Source: Chryseobacterium sp. HSC-36S06
Lineage (GTDB): Bacteria > Bacteroidota > Bacteroidia > Flavobacteriales > Weeksellaceae
Assembly: GCF_024171485.1 (NCBI RefSeq)
Contig: NZ_JALJZX010000002.1
Coordinates: 186,001-250,000 of the forward strand
Reading direction: 5' to 3'
Length of the DNA stretch: 64,000 nt
In this document: positions 18,209 to 26,691 of the stretch, one piece after another
Layout of the letters: each line of letters opens with the position of its first letter
How positions within the stretch are numbered: the first letter of the stretch is position 1
Notes under the pieces: model-generated
Told to the model about the DNA's origin: nothing
What the model saw: only the letters and a program-made list of their open reading frames with translations
Database searches by the model: none
Program-made: the position numbers and the translations under genes

Positions 18209-18293
18209 GGAGGAATGGCAGAGTGGTCGATTGCGGCAGTCTTGAAAACTGTTGACTGTAACAGGTCCCGGGGTTCGAATCCCTGTTCCTCCG
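18209..18293 (+). tRNA. tRNA-Ser(TGA)
   Basis: An 85-nt class II tRNA folds from GGAGGAA (18209-18215) pairing with TTCCTCC (18286-18292) plus discriminator G. The anticodon arm GCAGT-CTTGAAA-ACTGT gives anticodon TGA; the GGTTCGAAT T-loop and a long variable arm mark it as tRNA-Ser. CCA is not fully encoded. Its last bases form the left attachment site of the island, so the integration regenerates an intact tRNA 3' end. Confidence 0.96.
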
Positions 18294-18296
18294 CCT
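18282..18296. repeat. attL: 15-bp direct repeat in the tRNA-Ser 3' end
   Basis: CCTGTTCCTCCGCCT covers the T-arm/acceptor 3' strand of tRNA-Ser and recurs exactly at 50279-50293. The flanking bases differ, so the repeat is exactly 15 bp. Confidence 0.9.
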
Positions 18297-18305
18297 AAGT
18301 TAATC

Positions 18306-18340
18306 ATAACCTACTGAATTACAGTAGGTTATTTTATTTT
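18306..18340 (+). terminator. Terminator after tRNA-Ser, supplied by the island
   Basis: ATAACCTACTG and CAGTAGGTTAT form an 11-bp stem with a 5-nt loop followed by a T-rich tail. The original terminator was moved to the far side of the island (50317-50350), so the element brings a replacement. Confidence 0.8.
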
Positions 18341-18352
18341 TAGCCCTTACTA

Positions 18353-18370
18353 TCCCCACGTCCTCCCCAC
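18353..18370 (+). repeat. Putative integrase arm-type site, left
   Basis: TCCCCACGTCCTCCCCAC is two TCCCCAC heptamers spaced 11 bp apart. It matches 16 of 18 bases of the site at 50145-50162, in the same orientation. Its place just inside attL suggests an arm-binding site for the integrase N-terminal domain; this is inferred. Confidence 0.55.
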
Positions 18371-18639
18371 CGCTCCAAAAATGCTTTAAAAATTTTGCAG
18401 AAAGTATTCAAGCTTCCTTAAAAAAAACTTCTTCGTTGGCAACAGGGGGGTATATTTAAAACGTGGCAAGTAGTGGGGGAGTGTTCTGTATATGGGTGTT
18501 GGATATCTATATATAATGAGGCAGCTAACTGCAACGGTATGTTTTCCTAAAAAATTCTAAATAATTATTATGCACTTAATCTAAATGGACATGTTTTGCC
18601 TATTTAGAGGTTCATATTTGTATAATAAAATTTAAAGTT

Positions 18640-20361
18640 ATGAATGCAGATATGATTATCACCCCATTAGATTGTATAGAGAAAATACATAAGATTTCAG
18701 AGAACTCTCTTTTACGAGAGCCACTATTTGAGGCAGTAGCTGATGAAATCCGCAGACTTTCTCAATATCTAAATGCTACTCCTATTGAAACCGTGTTGTT
18801 CGCAAATGCATTTGCGATGTGGTTCGATCGAAATAATTTTTCCACGGTTTTTAACCATCTCGGTCTAAAGGAGTTTCAAATTCTGAAATATCGAAAGGAA
18901 ATTACAAGCCTATACTCAAAAAAGCTCCTTATTAATAAAGATAAAACTGAGAGAAACATTAATGATTTTGATATTACACAAACAATCTTAATCGCAATAT
19001 CAGATAATCTGCCTGTGCAAATTTCCAAACAGAACACTGACTCGTGTCAGAAGAAAAATCTTGTCGATATTTTGGAAGGGTTTTATGAGATTAGTGAGCA
19101 GTATGATGATGAAAAGATTATGTCTTTCGAATTCAAAGACTATATTGATAAACTTTGTGTCACTTACTCAAATTATCCCCTATTTAAAGAAATTAAAAAA
19201 CTGCGGCTAGATAATTTCGAAACTTTTTTTCTACTTGATACAATATGGGATGCAATTAGCGCAGGGGATAACGAATATAACACAGGATTACAAAGAACAG
19301 TAAATGATTACTTCAAACGTAAAAGTAGCGCAATTCAAGCCTTAAATCAATTCTTAAAAGGAGAGAACAAATTAATCAAAAAAGGCCTAGTCGAATTATC
19401 CAAAGAAGGGTTTGCTAATCACGTTTTGGTAAAACTTTCCGATTACATGATAGACTTCCTACATAAGAATGAGGAACTCACGATCGACAACATCTCGGTG
19501 GACAATAAAAAGCTCATTTTGCATAAAGATCTTCCTCCCCGTAAGTTATTCTACAACACAGAAGAAAAAATCCAGATTGAAAGAATCTCTGAAATACTTT
19601 CGGAAAAAAGATTCCATTCTCTACAACTTTCCCTGAAACAAAAAAACATGCCGTCTGGAATTGCAATCCTTTTTCATGGTACAGCAGGCACTGGGAAAAC
19701 AGAGAGTGTATATCAGCTCGCAAAGCAGACTAACAGAAATATATTTAAGGTAGATATCTCTGACACAAAAAGCAAATGGTTTGGCGAAAGTCAAAAAATA
19801 ATAAAAAAGGTTTTTACTGATTATAAGGCTTTCTGTAAAACAGAAAAAACTACACCTTTTTTACTGCTAAATGAGGCTGATGCTGTTATAGGGAAACGTA
19901 AAATGGCTGGAAGCACTAACACTGCTGACACCGAAAATGCAATACAGAATATTATTTTAGAAGAAATTGAAAATTTTGAAGGGATCATGTTTGCAACGAC
20001 TAACATGGTGGAAAATATGGATGCCGCATTTGAAAGACGGTTTCTTTTTAAAATACGTTTTAACAGTCCTGAGGAATATTGTGCAGCAAAAATCTGGAGA
20101 TTGAAATTTCCCTCCATGACTGAAGATGAAAGCATAAAGCTCGCAACTGATTTTAATTTTTCAGGCGGAGAAATGGAAAACATTGCAAGGAAATGTTTGA
20201 TGGATGAATTGCTTGCTGGAACGAAACCTACTTTCAACCATATATATCAGCTATGCAAAAATGAAAAATGGAGTGATTCATCAGGTAAAACACAAATCGG
20301 ATTTTTAAGCAAAGCAATTAGCGGACTAAAAAACATCCAAGAACCCACGACTCGCCAATGA
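18640..20361 (+). CDS. AAA+ ATPase, first gene of cargo operon A
   Basis: The 573-residue protein has a ~340-residue N-terminal region I do not recognise and a C-terminal CDC48-like AAA+ domain. Walker A is GTAGTGKT (347-354). The Walker B position reads LLLNEADAV: Asn411 replaces the usual Asp, followed by catalytic Glu412. Sensor 1 TTNM and the arginine finger region AFERRFLFKIRF follow. Such ATPases unfold or remodel a protein partner. It heads five same-strand genes ending at a terminator at 25016, with a 44-bp gap to the next start. N411 is known in some relatives (NEAD forms), so it need not abolish activity. Confidence 0.85.
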   Translation: MNADMIITPLDCIEKIHKISENSLLREPLFEAVADEIRRLSQYLNATPIETVLFANAFAMWFDRNNFSTVFNHLGLKEFQILKYRKEITSLYSKKLLINKDKTERNINDFDITQTILIAISDNLPVQISKQNTDSCQKKNLVDILEGFYEISEQYDDEKIMSFEFKDYIDKLCVTYSNYPLFKEIKKLRLDNFETFFLLDTIWDAISAGDNEYNTGLQRTVNDYFKRKSSAIQALNQFLKGENKLIKKGLVELSKEGFANHVLVKLSDYMIDFLHKNEELTIDNISVDNKKLILHKDLPPRKLFYNTEEKIQIERISEILSEKRFHSLQLSLKQKNMPSGIAILFHGTAGTGKTESVYQLAKQTNRNIFKVDISDTKSKWFGESQKIIKKVFTDYKAFCKTEKTTPFLLLNEADAVIGKRKMAGSTNTADTENAIQNIILEEIENFEGIMFATTNMVENMDAAFERRFLFKIRFNSPEEYCAAKIWRLKFPSMTEDESIKLATDFNFSGGEMENIARKCLMDELLAGTKPTFNHIYQLCKNEKWSDSSGKTQIGFLSKAISGLKNIQEPTTRQ

Positions 20362-20405
20362 TCACTAATCGTCTATGGGAATAAATAAATTTGAATAATA
20401 ATAGA

Positions 20406-20702
20406 ATGCTAAATATTAAACTTTTTTTAGACGATGTACGTCCCGTTCCAGCAGGCTATTATTTAGTCACCAATTATGATCAATTTGTTTCTTTTCTGAA
20501 AGAACACGGGTTACCGATTTTTATTTCATTCGACCATGATTTAGGTGAAGCGAAAACAGGATACGATTGTGCTAAATATCTTGTCGAGTATTGTCTTGAC
20601 CATGTTAAGACACTGCCTGACTACAAAGTGCACAGTCAAAATCCTGTGGGAAAAGAAAATATTGAAAAACTGCTTGAAAACTTTAATAACAGAAGGAGAT
20701 AA
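20406..20702 (+). CDS. Cyclic-phosphate-processing receiver-domain protein
   Basis: The 98-residue protein (from ATG 20406; a TTG 15 bases upstream is possible) begins with KLFLDDVRPVPAGY and continues with FISFDHDLGEAKTGYDCAKYLVEYC, then VHSQNPVGKENIEKLL. This pattern is the receiver-like family annotated as cyclic-phosphate processing, which resembles response-regulator receivers but with a DDxR start and conserved HDL and HSQN motifs. The proposed enzymatic role in handling 2',3'-cyclic phosphate ends is a family prediction. Its place between an ATPase and a nuclease suggests it acts on RNA or DNA ends made by the system. Confidence 0.75.
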   Translation: MLNIKLFLDDVRPVPAGYYLVTNYDQFVSFLKEHGLPIFISFDHDLGEAKTGYDCAKYLVEYCLDHVKTLPDYKVHSQNPVGKENIEKLLENFNNRRR

Positions 20703-20744
20703 CACATCTTCTATCTTAATAATTGCCTTATATTTGAAACACAA

Positions 20745-22244
20745 ATGATGAAAATAATATCAAAATCACGCTTTATTTCAGGCGTTCAGTGCCACAAGAA
20801 AATCTGGTTTGATTATTTTAGACGGGATTTGAAACCCCCAACCGATAGAAATACCCAAAGAATCTTTGATTTAGGCCATGAAATTGGAAAGTTAGCCTGT
20901 AATGTTTTTCCTTATGGCAAGGATGCTACTCCTGAACAATTTTATGATTTGCTACCAGCAGCACAAAAAACAACGCAATGGATCAACGAGAATGTAGAGA
21001 CAATATATGAGGCAACTTTCATTGCAGAGAACTCCTCAGCCATGCTTGACATCCTTCATCGAAAGGACGGACAACTGTGGGCAATTGAGGTGAAAAATTC
21101 CACTTCCCCAAAGGATTACCACTTCCAAGATGCAGCCCTACAATATTACGTGATGACACAGTCTGGGCATCAACCTGATCGCTTTTATTTAATGTACATC
21201 AATAACCAGTACGAGAGGGATGGTGAATTAAGTAATGACTTATTTAAGATGGAAGACATTACTAACCGAATAATAGAGAAGCAAGCCTGGGTATCAGAAA
21301 ATCTGGAATATTTATCAGGCATACTGCGGTCTGATATAGAACCTGAAGTAAGCATTGGTGCTCATTGTGGAAATCCATTTTCGTGCGATTATCAGCACCA
21401 CTGCTGGAGTCACGTTCCTGAAAACTCTGTTTTTGGTCTTACTAATGGCCGAAACAAACCCTGGGATTTATATGCCAGTAATATTTTAAAGCTTGATGAA
21501 ATTCCTGATAATTATCCCCTAACCTTTAATCAACAGCTTCAAGTCAACGGACTTAAGAACGGAGCTGGGAATTTTAACCCTGTAGCGATTGCAGAATTCC
21601 TATCAACCTGGAAACAACCTCTTCATTATTTTGATTTTGAAACCATTAATCCCGCACTTCCATTATTAAATGGAACAAGACCATATCAGCAGATCCCATT
21701 TCAGTATTCCCTTCATATCCAGGAAAACAATGGAAGTATTTCACATAAAGAATTTCTCGCTAAACCCTCAGATTTCATAACTGATTCGGTAGATCCCAGA
21801 AAACAGCTTATCGAACAAATGAAACTTGATTTTTTACCAGAAGGTAGTATTGTCACTTACAATATGCCTTTTGAAAAGAGAATTTTAAATGAACTGGCAA
21901 CTGATTTTCCTGAAGACGCAGATTTCATGGCCAATCTTATTAATAGACTTGTAGATTTACTTCCAATCTTTCGGAATCGGTGGTATTATACGCCCCAAAT
22001 GGGAGGCTCAGCAAGTATTAAGTCTGTACTTCCAGCGATAATCACCACAATAAGTTACAATGACTTGGAGATTAAGGAAGGTGGGACCGCAAGTGATTCA
22101 TACCTCCGAAGCATTTTAGATTCCGAAAGTAACACCTCAGAATTACAGAATAATCTACTGAAGTACTGCGAAATGGATACTATAGCAATGGTGGAGCTCT
22201 ATAACCACCTATGTTCGAAAATCAGTATGCAAGAGGATGTATAA
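20745..22244 (+). CDS. DUF2779-type protein: Cas4-like Fe-S nuclease fused to a DEDD exonuclease
   Basis: The 499-residue protein has two nuclease halves. The N-terminal half is Cas4/RecB-like: Cys16, catalytic Asp102 in MLDIL, E115-V-K117, and three Cys in CGNPFSCDYQHHC (208, 214, 220), the arrangement of an Fe-S-cluster nuclease. The C-terminal half is RNase H-fold and DEDD-like: Asp297/Glu299 in YFDFETI, YNMPFEKR near 374, and Asp478 in CEMDTIAM. No cas1, cas2 or CRISPR array is present, so it is not an adaptation Cas4. A role in degrading invading DNA is inferred from operon context. Confidence 0.82.
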   Translation: MMKIISKSRFISGVQCHKKIWFDYFRRDLKPPTDRNTQRIFDLGHEIGKLACNVFPYGKDATPEQFYDLLPAAQKTTQWINENVETIYEATFIAENSSAMLDILHRKDGQLWAIEVKNSTSPKDYHFQDAALQYYVMTQSGHQPDRFYLMYINNQYERDGELSNDLFKMEDITNRIIEKQAWVSENLEYLSGILRSDIEPEVSIGAHCGNPFSCDYQHHCWSHVPENSVFGLTNGRNKPWDLYASNILKLDEIPDNYPLTFNQQLQVNGLKNGAGNFNPVAIAEFLSTWKQPLHYFDFETINPALPLLNGTRPYQQIPFQYSLHIQENNGSISHKEFLAKPSDFITDSVDPRKQLIEQMKLDFLPEGSIVTYNMPFEKRILNELATDFPEDADFMANLINRLVDLLPIFRNRWYYTPQMGGSASIKSVLPAIITTISYNDLEIKEGGTASDSYLRSILDSESNTSELQNNLLKYCEMDTIAMVELYNHLCSKISMQEDV

Positions 22245-22252
22245 ACTAAAAT

Positions 22253-22270
22253 GTTTTAGCAGCGTAAAAC
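22253..22270. promoter_or_regulatory. Inverted repeat upstream of the WYL gene, possible operator
   Basis: GTTTTA-GCAGCG-TAAAAC is a perfect 6-bp inverted repeat in the 123-bp gap before the WYL regulator, the widest gap of the operon. An autoregulatory site is possible but unproven. Confidence 0.3.
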
Positions 22271-22367
22271 AAATTATTACAATTTTTTTAATTAGCTCAA
22301 AGAAACATCTTTGGCAAAACCCCATGCATTGTCTGTTTACTTCATTATATTAGCTGAAATTATAAGA

Positions 22368-23297
22368 ATGGCAAAACGGGAACAGTTTTTTAGACTATTT
22401 GATATCATTAATATTTTAAAGAAGAATAGTAAAGGTGCAACCTACAATCAAATATTAAAATATGTTGAGCGGCAGCATCAGAATCGAGATGATGAGACTT
22501 CCGAGGTAGCATTTAGCGAAAAGACCTTTAAACGTGATAGAGACCTTATCCTTAATTTTTTCGGAATCGAAATTAACTACCGAAGGTCCACACACACTTA
22601 TAAAATTGAAGAATTTGAAAATCTCGACCAGGTCAATGCTATGTACGATAATCTATTACTTGTAAACGCTTATAGGAGAACAAAGGACCAGTCAGAGATC
22701 ATGCACTTTGAAAAGAGACAGGCGTCTGGACTTCATAACCTTGAGGGAATGATTTACGCAATAAAAAACTCAAAAATCATTTCCTTCAATTATACAAAAC
22801 ATTGGGAAGGAATCCCACAACATCGATTGGTTGAACCGTATGCTATAAAGGAATTTCGTAACCGCTGGTACCTTTTAGCAAACGATGCGAAAGATGATCA
22901 ATTCTTCATTAAAACGTTTGGCCTTGACCGTATTTCAGATTTGGACATTCACACCAAAAAATTCGAAAAAGAGGCAGCAAACATCGAAGAAATGTTTATT
23001 AATTCTTTTGGTATAATTTCAACCCTTAATGAAAAACCAAAGAAAATTATTTTATCCTTTGAACATGACCAGGGTAAGTTTGTAAAAACATTACCCATGC
23101 ACCACTCTCAAACAATTTTGGTAGATACTCCAGATGAATTTAGAATTGAACTGACTCTGGTCCCTACGTACGATTTTTATCAAGAGCTTTTATCTCATGC
23201 GGAGCGATTGAAGATAGTTGAACCTGAAAGTGTAAGAAAACAATATTTGAAATTTCTTGATGTTGCGAAGAAAAAAAACGACACAATAAACTCATAG
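22368..23297 (+). CDS. WYL-domain transcriptional regulator
   Basis: The 309-residue protein starts at ATG 22368 (MAKREQFFRLFDII, the typical start of this family; an ATG 57 bases upstream adds an atypical leader). An N-terminal winged HTH (KGATYNQILKYVE, then FSEKTFKRDRDLI) precedes the WYL domain (FNYTKHWEGIPQHRLVEPYAI, RWYLLAND, FGLDRI) and a C-terminal WCX-like region. WYL proteins sense nucleotides or nucleic-acid ligands and often control phage-defence genes. It is three bases upstream of the fused nuclease and so likely controls cargo operon A. Confidence 0.9.
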   Translation: MAKREQFFRLFDIINILKKNSKGATYNQILKYVERQHQNRDDETSEVAFSEKTFKRDRDLILNFFGIEINYRRSTHTYKIEEFENLDQVNAMYDNLLLVNAYRRTKDQSEIMHFEKRQASGLHNLEGMIYAIKNSKIISFNYTKHWEGIPQHRLVEPYAIKEFRNRWYLLANDAKDDQFFIKTFGLDRISDLDIHTKKFEKEAANIEEMFINSFGIISTLNEKPKKIILSFEHDQGKFVKTLPMHHSQTILVDTPDEFRIELTLVPTYDFYQELLSHAERLKIVEPESVRKQYLKFLDVAKKKNDTINS

Positions 23298-23300
23298 TAT

Positions 23301-24974
23301 ATGATCGATAAATTTGAATTCCTAAAAGACGTACACACACTTATAAAACTTTCAGAAGAACAACGTGAACTTACTGGAGAAAACTTCAATATTTTTTCAC
23401 TCATGAATATGGAAAGGGATGAAGTTTATACGCATTCTGCAATTATTGGTGAGCTTCTTAACCCAAAAGGGACGCACGGATTAGGACCGAAGCCATTAGA
23501 GCTATTTTTACAATCAAAATTTCTTGAAGGATTTCAAATGGATTGTCAGGACGCAATCTGCATTAAAGAGGAGTATATAGGTCCAATAAATTCAGAAGGC
23601 ACTGAAGGCGGGAGATTAGATATTATAGTTAAAGATAAGAAAGGAAATGTGTTCGTTATCGAAAACAAAATTGATGCTCCAGAGCAGAAAAACCAGCTTT
23701 TACGATATCTTAATGAATATCCAAAGGCAAAACTTCTATTCTTGACCACAACGGGGCATGAAAGTAAGCAGAAATGGAAGGAGGATTTTGAAGAAAATAA
23801 AAACAGTGAAAACAGGTATACTACAGTTTCTTATGCTCACCTACTTCCGTGGATCGAAAATTGTGTAGTATTGGCAATTGAAAAACCGATGGTCAGGGAG
23901 GTTTTAAATCAATACAACTACCTTGTAAAAAAAATAGCAAACGTAACAACCGATAATGATATGGAGCAAAAAATAATTAAAATTATCCAGGAGAACGCTC
24001 AAGCATCAGCTGAGATTGCAAGAAATTTTGATTTTGCTATAAAGGATCTCCAATTAACGTTTGTAAAAAAAATTGCAGCTAAACTAACAGTAAATTGGCC
24101 ACTACTAAAAATAGAAATTGGTGAATTCAAATCTGATAAATGTATCATTGTAAAAGGTCTCCCTGACAAATACACGGTTAAATTTCGTATCAAAAAGTTG
24201 CAGCAACCTGTTATTACAATTATCAAGGACGAAATAATATGTAACAGAGTACTACCATCTAACTTTATGAAAAAAGATGGATATAGCACTTCCTATGTAA
24301 GTAAAGAGAATGAGGAAATTGGCGCATTATGGAAAATTATTAAGCCAAGATGTTTTGATGATTTATTAGCTCCTACAGATAGTGACGGTGAAGTATTTAT
24401 AGAAGAAATTAAAAAGGCAATCAAAGGAATTGAACTTAAAATGAAACCTCTTATTCTATACATTCACGGTTTTGGGTCCGATAGTACATCTAGAAAGTAC
24501 AACGATTTGCAAAGTTATTTTAAAGAGCATTTCAGATTTGATTGTATGGAATGGAAAAATGAGGATGATATCGCTTCGAAAATGGATGAGTATGTTCAAC
24601 AATTGAAGGGAGAGGAACATCCTATCATTATAGGCGATTCCACTGGAGCAAATTTTGCTGTTCAACTACAGGATAAATTGAAAGGATTGGAAAAAAGAGC
24701 GACTTTAATACTTACAAGTCCCTTATTAAATATTTCTGATCGCAGTTCACAAATTAGTTTTCCTCCAAATCTTTTAGGATTTATCAAACCGATAACTGAA
24801 ATTACCAACGCTATGATGATCGTTGCACCAACTGACAACACAGTAAATCAGATTCAGAACATTTCTATGTTTAAAGGCAACAACGAAATTCTGGAAGTTG
24901 AAGACGATCACAGACTACATAAATTCCAGACATATCTTCCTAAGATTGCTGAGTACATTCAGCACGATAGATAA
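23301..24974 (+). CDS. PD-(D/E)XK nuclease fused to a C-terminal serine alpha/beta hydrolase
   Basis: The 557-residue frame is uninterrupted. Residues ~1-375 form a PDDEXK_4-type nuclease: Asp107 in GGRLDIIV, E121-N-K123 in FVIENKID, then a conserved Gln. From about 382 it becomes a small alpha/beta hydrolase: LILYIHGFGSDSTSRKY, nucleophile Ser447 in GDSTG, and His537 in DDHRLHK, resembling YqiA/RBBP9-type esterases. An internal ATG at 24441 sits at the domain border, so the hydrolase might also be made separately. It is the last gene of operon A. The join of a nuclease with an esterase or lipase is unusual and its substrate is unknown. Confidence 0.8.
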   Translation: MIDKFEFLKDVHTLIKLSEEQRELTGENFNIFSLMNMERDEVYTHSAIIGELLNPKGTHGLGPKPLELFLQSKFLEGFQMDCQDAICIKEEYIGPINSEGTEGGRLDIIVKDKKGNVFVIENKIDAPEQKNQLLRYLNEYPKAKLLFLTTTGHESKQKWKEDFEENKNSENRYTTVSYAHLLPWIENCVVLAIEKPMVREVLNQYNYLVKKIANVTTDNDMEQKIIKIIQENAQASAEIARNFDFAIKDLQLTFVKKIAAKLTVNWPLLKIEIGEFKSDKCIIVKGLPDKYTVKFRIKKLQQPVITIIKDEIICNRVLPSNFMKKDGYSTSYVSKENEEIGALWKIIKPRCFDDLLAPTDSDGEVFIEEIKKAIKGIELKMKPLILYIHGFGSDSTSRKYNDLQSYFKEHFRFDCMEWKNEDDIASKMDEYVQQLKGEEHPIIIGDSTGANFAVQLQDKLKGLEKRATLILTSPLLNISDRSSQISFPPNLLGFIKPITEITNAMMIVAPTDNTVNQIQNISMFKGNNEILEVEDDHRLHKFQTYLPKIAEYIQHDR

Positions 24975-25015
24975 TTCCTCCCGCACCAGAATAAAAATGG
25001 AGGATAAGCGATATC

Positions 25016-25046
25016 AAAAGGCTATCATGTAGTGACAGCCTTTTTT
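25016..25046. terminator. Bidirectional terminator between operon A and the SLOG gene
   Basis: AAAAGGCT (25016-25023) pairs with AGCCTTTT (25037-25044), with additional TCA/TGA pairing inside; A-run on one side and T-run on the other. It serves the convergent genes ending at 24974 and 25045. Confidence 0.8.
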
Positions 25047-25398
25047 ATTTGTAATTCACGATCATAATAATTTTTTCAGCTTTTTGAGCTTTTTTGATAG
25101 TATCATGGGTGCCTTTTGATTTACCGTTCCAAAACGCAAATATAACATCAGAATTTTCCACTATTTCAGCATTCCGAACAATCGTAGCAGCTCGTCCATA
25201 GCGCTTATAATCTGGTTTGAAAAGTTGCATAGGAATATTGAACTCCGCTGCAAGTCTTTCTGCGAGGGAATCGGCTCCTTTCGCACCCCCTGACACTAAT
25301 GCTTGAATATTATTATTTTCATTAATAAATTTCATCATCTCACTCTTTAAAAGTTCGTAATCATTAAAATCACGACCACCGACAACTGCTATTTTCAT
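25045..25398 (-). CDS. SLOG-fold protein (DUF2493/YspA type)
   Basis: From ATG 25398 the product has 117 residues: KIAVVGGRDFNDYELL at the start, LVSGGAKGADSLAERLA (the GGAxGAD nucleotide-binding loop), and VIFAFWNGKSKGTHDTIKKA. This is the Rossmann-like SLOG family, members of which bind or hydrolyse nucleotide-derived ligands. A longer frame starting at 25428 adds ten atypical residues. It converges on operon A; a shared role in ligand sensing is possible but unproven. Confidence 0.85.
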   Translation of the reverse strand: MKIAVVGGRDFNDYELLKSEMMKFINENNNIQALVSGGAKGADSLAERLAAEFNIPMQLFKPDYKRYGRAATIVRNAEIVENSDVIFAFWNGKSKGTHDTIKKAQKAEKIIMIVNYK

Positions 25399-25895
25399 AA
25401 TGTTTTTTTGCAATAATCGGGGCCGCAACGGACAAAATATGGTGTTTTGTTAAAAAAGTAATGAACAGATCATTGATTGTTCTATCTCTATATATCGATC
25501 AAACATATTTATTTACTTAATAGTGCAGCTTGCAAACAACTGTGATTAAATCAGAGACAGCAATCGTGCTTTCTTATCAGATGACTCTCTGAAATAACTA
25601 AAAATAGAAATGATAATTCCATCTGGCTCGTTCACTACATTCAACAGACACAGGGTCTTATATATGTGACATTTTAAACTATAAAACATTGACCAATAGT
25701 ATGTTGTTGTTTTTTAACGCATTTTTTAATGGTATTACCTAATTATACTTGCAAAAAAGTCTTATTTGAGCGTACAATTATTTAAAATATGCACAATTAG
25801 GGAATGACTAGCCTGACTTGTTATTATAGAAATAAAACTTCGAAAGTTTAAACAGGTATGAATAAGATAATAATTGCGGAATATTTTTGACAAGC
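25399..25895. other. AT-rich stretch without a recognised gene
   Basis: About 500 bp between two minus-strand genes. I see no ORF with a protein-like pattern on either strand, no clear hairpin with a T-run and no repeat. The part next to 25398 must contain the promoter of the SLOG gene, but no good TTG/TAnnTTTG pair stands out. Confidence 0.5.
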
Positions 25896-26687
25896 TTAAT
25901 ATCTGTTCATCCACCATTTATCTAAACACCTATCAAACATAAAAAGCTCCTGATTCTTACTGCAAAAAAGAAAAAGCTGGAGCTTCTTATAATCAGAAAA
26001 ACTATTAAATCTCTCCTCCAAATATTCGAAGTGAAAAGGGTTTTCATCTTTATTTAAGTCTGGAGTAGAATTAATACAAATGATTATTTCTTGCAATAGT
26101 AGTTCTTCAGGGAAGTGTTCACCAGATAAATTAATTTTCTTTGACAAATAAATCCCTCCAAAAATGTCATCATCACTGTAGGGGAACGAAAAAACTTTGT
26201 CAATGTTCTGCTCTAAAACTCGCTTCATGCAATTTTCGCCCATTGTCCATCTATCCTCCATCTTAAAGTTATTTTCGAAGGGAAGTACAATATTTAGATA
26301 GTAATTTACACCCATTTCAATAAGATTATTCTGCGTGGCATTTGACAGATATATAAAGTCTATAAATTGGGCATGATCTGACATATAGTTTGCCGACAAA
26401 TGTTTAAGATGGGATGGGTCATTGGATTCTAGATTTTCCTTAATGTATTTCACAAAGAAATTTGCGGTTCTGAAAAAACTCAGATAAACTTCCATCACTC
26501 CAGAAACAAACTTATTTATTTCTTGAATACTGGTATCATCAAAGAAATCTTCATCTTCTGCATAATAGTCTGCGCTAATACCTTTTAAAGGATACAGGGA
26601 ATAAAATTCTATATAATTTTTAGTGTGAGCGGTCACTTTGATAATATAAAAGTCAAAGCGACAGAATGTTAGTAATACATATTCCAT
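25896..26687 (-). CDS. Hypothetical protein, second gene of a minus-strand pair
   Basis: The 263-residue product begins MEYVLLTFCRFDFYI and has no motif I recognise. It is acidic and rich in Phe, Tyr and Asn, with short predicted beta strands at the start (FYIIKVTAHTKNYIEFYSLYPL) and helical stretches after, and no signal peptide or obvious membrane helix. It starts 4 bp after the preceding gene ends, so the two are very likely cotranscribed and may form a functional pair. Codon use is strongly AT-biased like the rest of the island. Confidence 0.7.
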   Translation of the reverse strand: MEYVLLTFCRFDFYIIKVTAHTKNYIEFYSLYPLKGISADYYAEDEDFFDDTSIQEINKFVSGVMEVYLSFFRTANFFVKYIKENLESNDPSHLKHLSANYMSDHAQFIDFIYLSNATQNNLIEMGVNYYLNIVLPFENNFKMEDRWTMGENCMKRVLEQNIDKVFSFPYSDDDIFGGIYLSKKINLSGEHFPEELLLQEIIICINSTPDLNKDENPFHFEYLEERFNSFSDYKKLQLFLFCSKNQELFMFDRCLDKWWMNRY

Positions 26688-26691
26688 ATGA

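Larger units (their letters stand above)
18297..18639. other. Left island end: non-coding, with putative integrase arm site
   Basis: No convincing gene is present. The stretch holds the replacement tRNA terminator, the double motif TCCCCACGTCCTCCCCAC at 18353-18370 (matched at the right end of the island), and a related inverted GTGGGGGA at 18473-18480. The end of the stretch is AT-rich and should contain the promoter of the ATPase operon, but no clean -33/-7 pair could be assigned. Confidence 0.6.

Noticed and set aside
18086-18298. Plus-strand reading frame covering tRNA-Ser
   Set aside because: It runs through the tRNA and its promoter and encodes nothing recognisable.
20745-22244. Cas4-like domain as a sign of a CRISPR locus
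   Set aside because: No cas1, cas2 or effector gene and no array of regularly spaced repeats was seen anywhere in the window.
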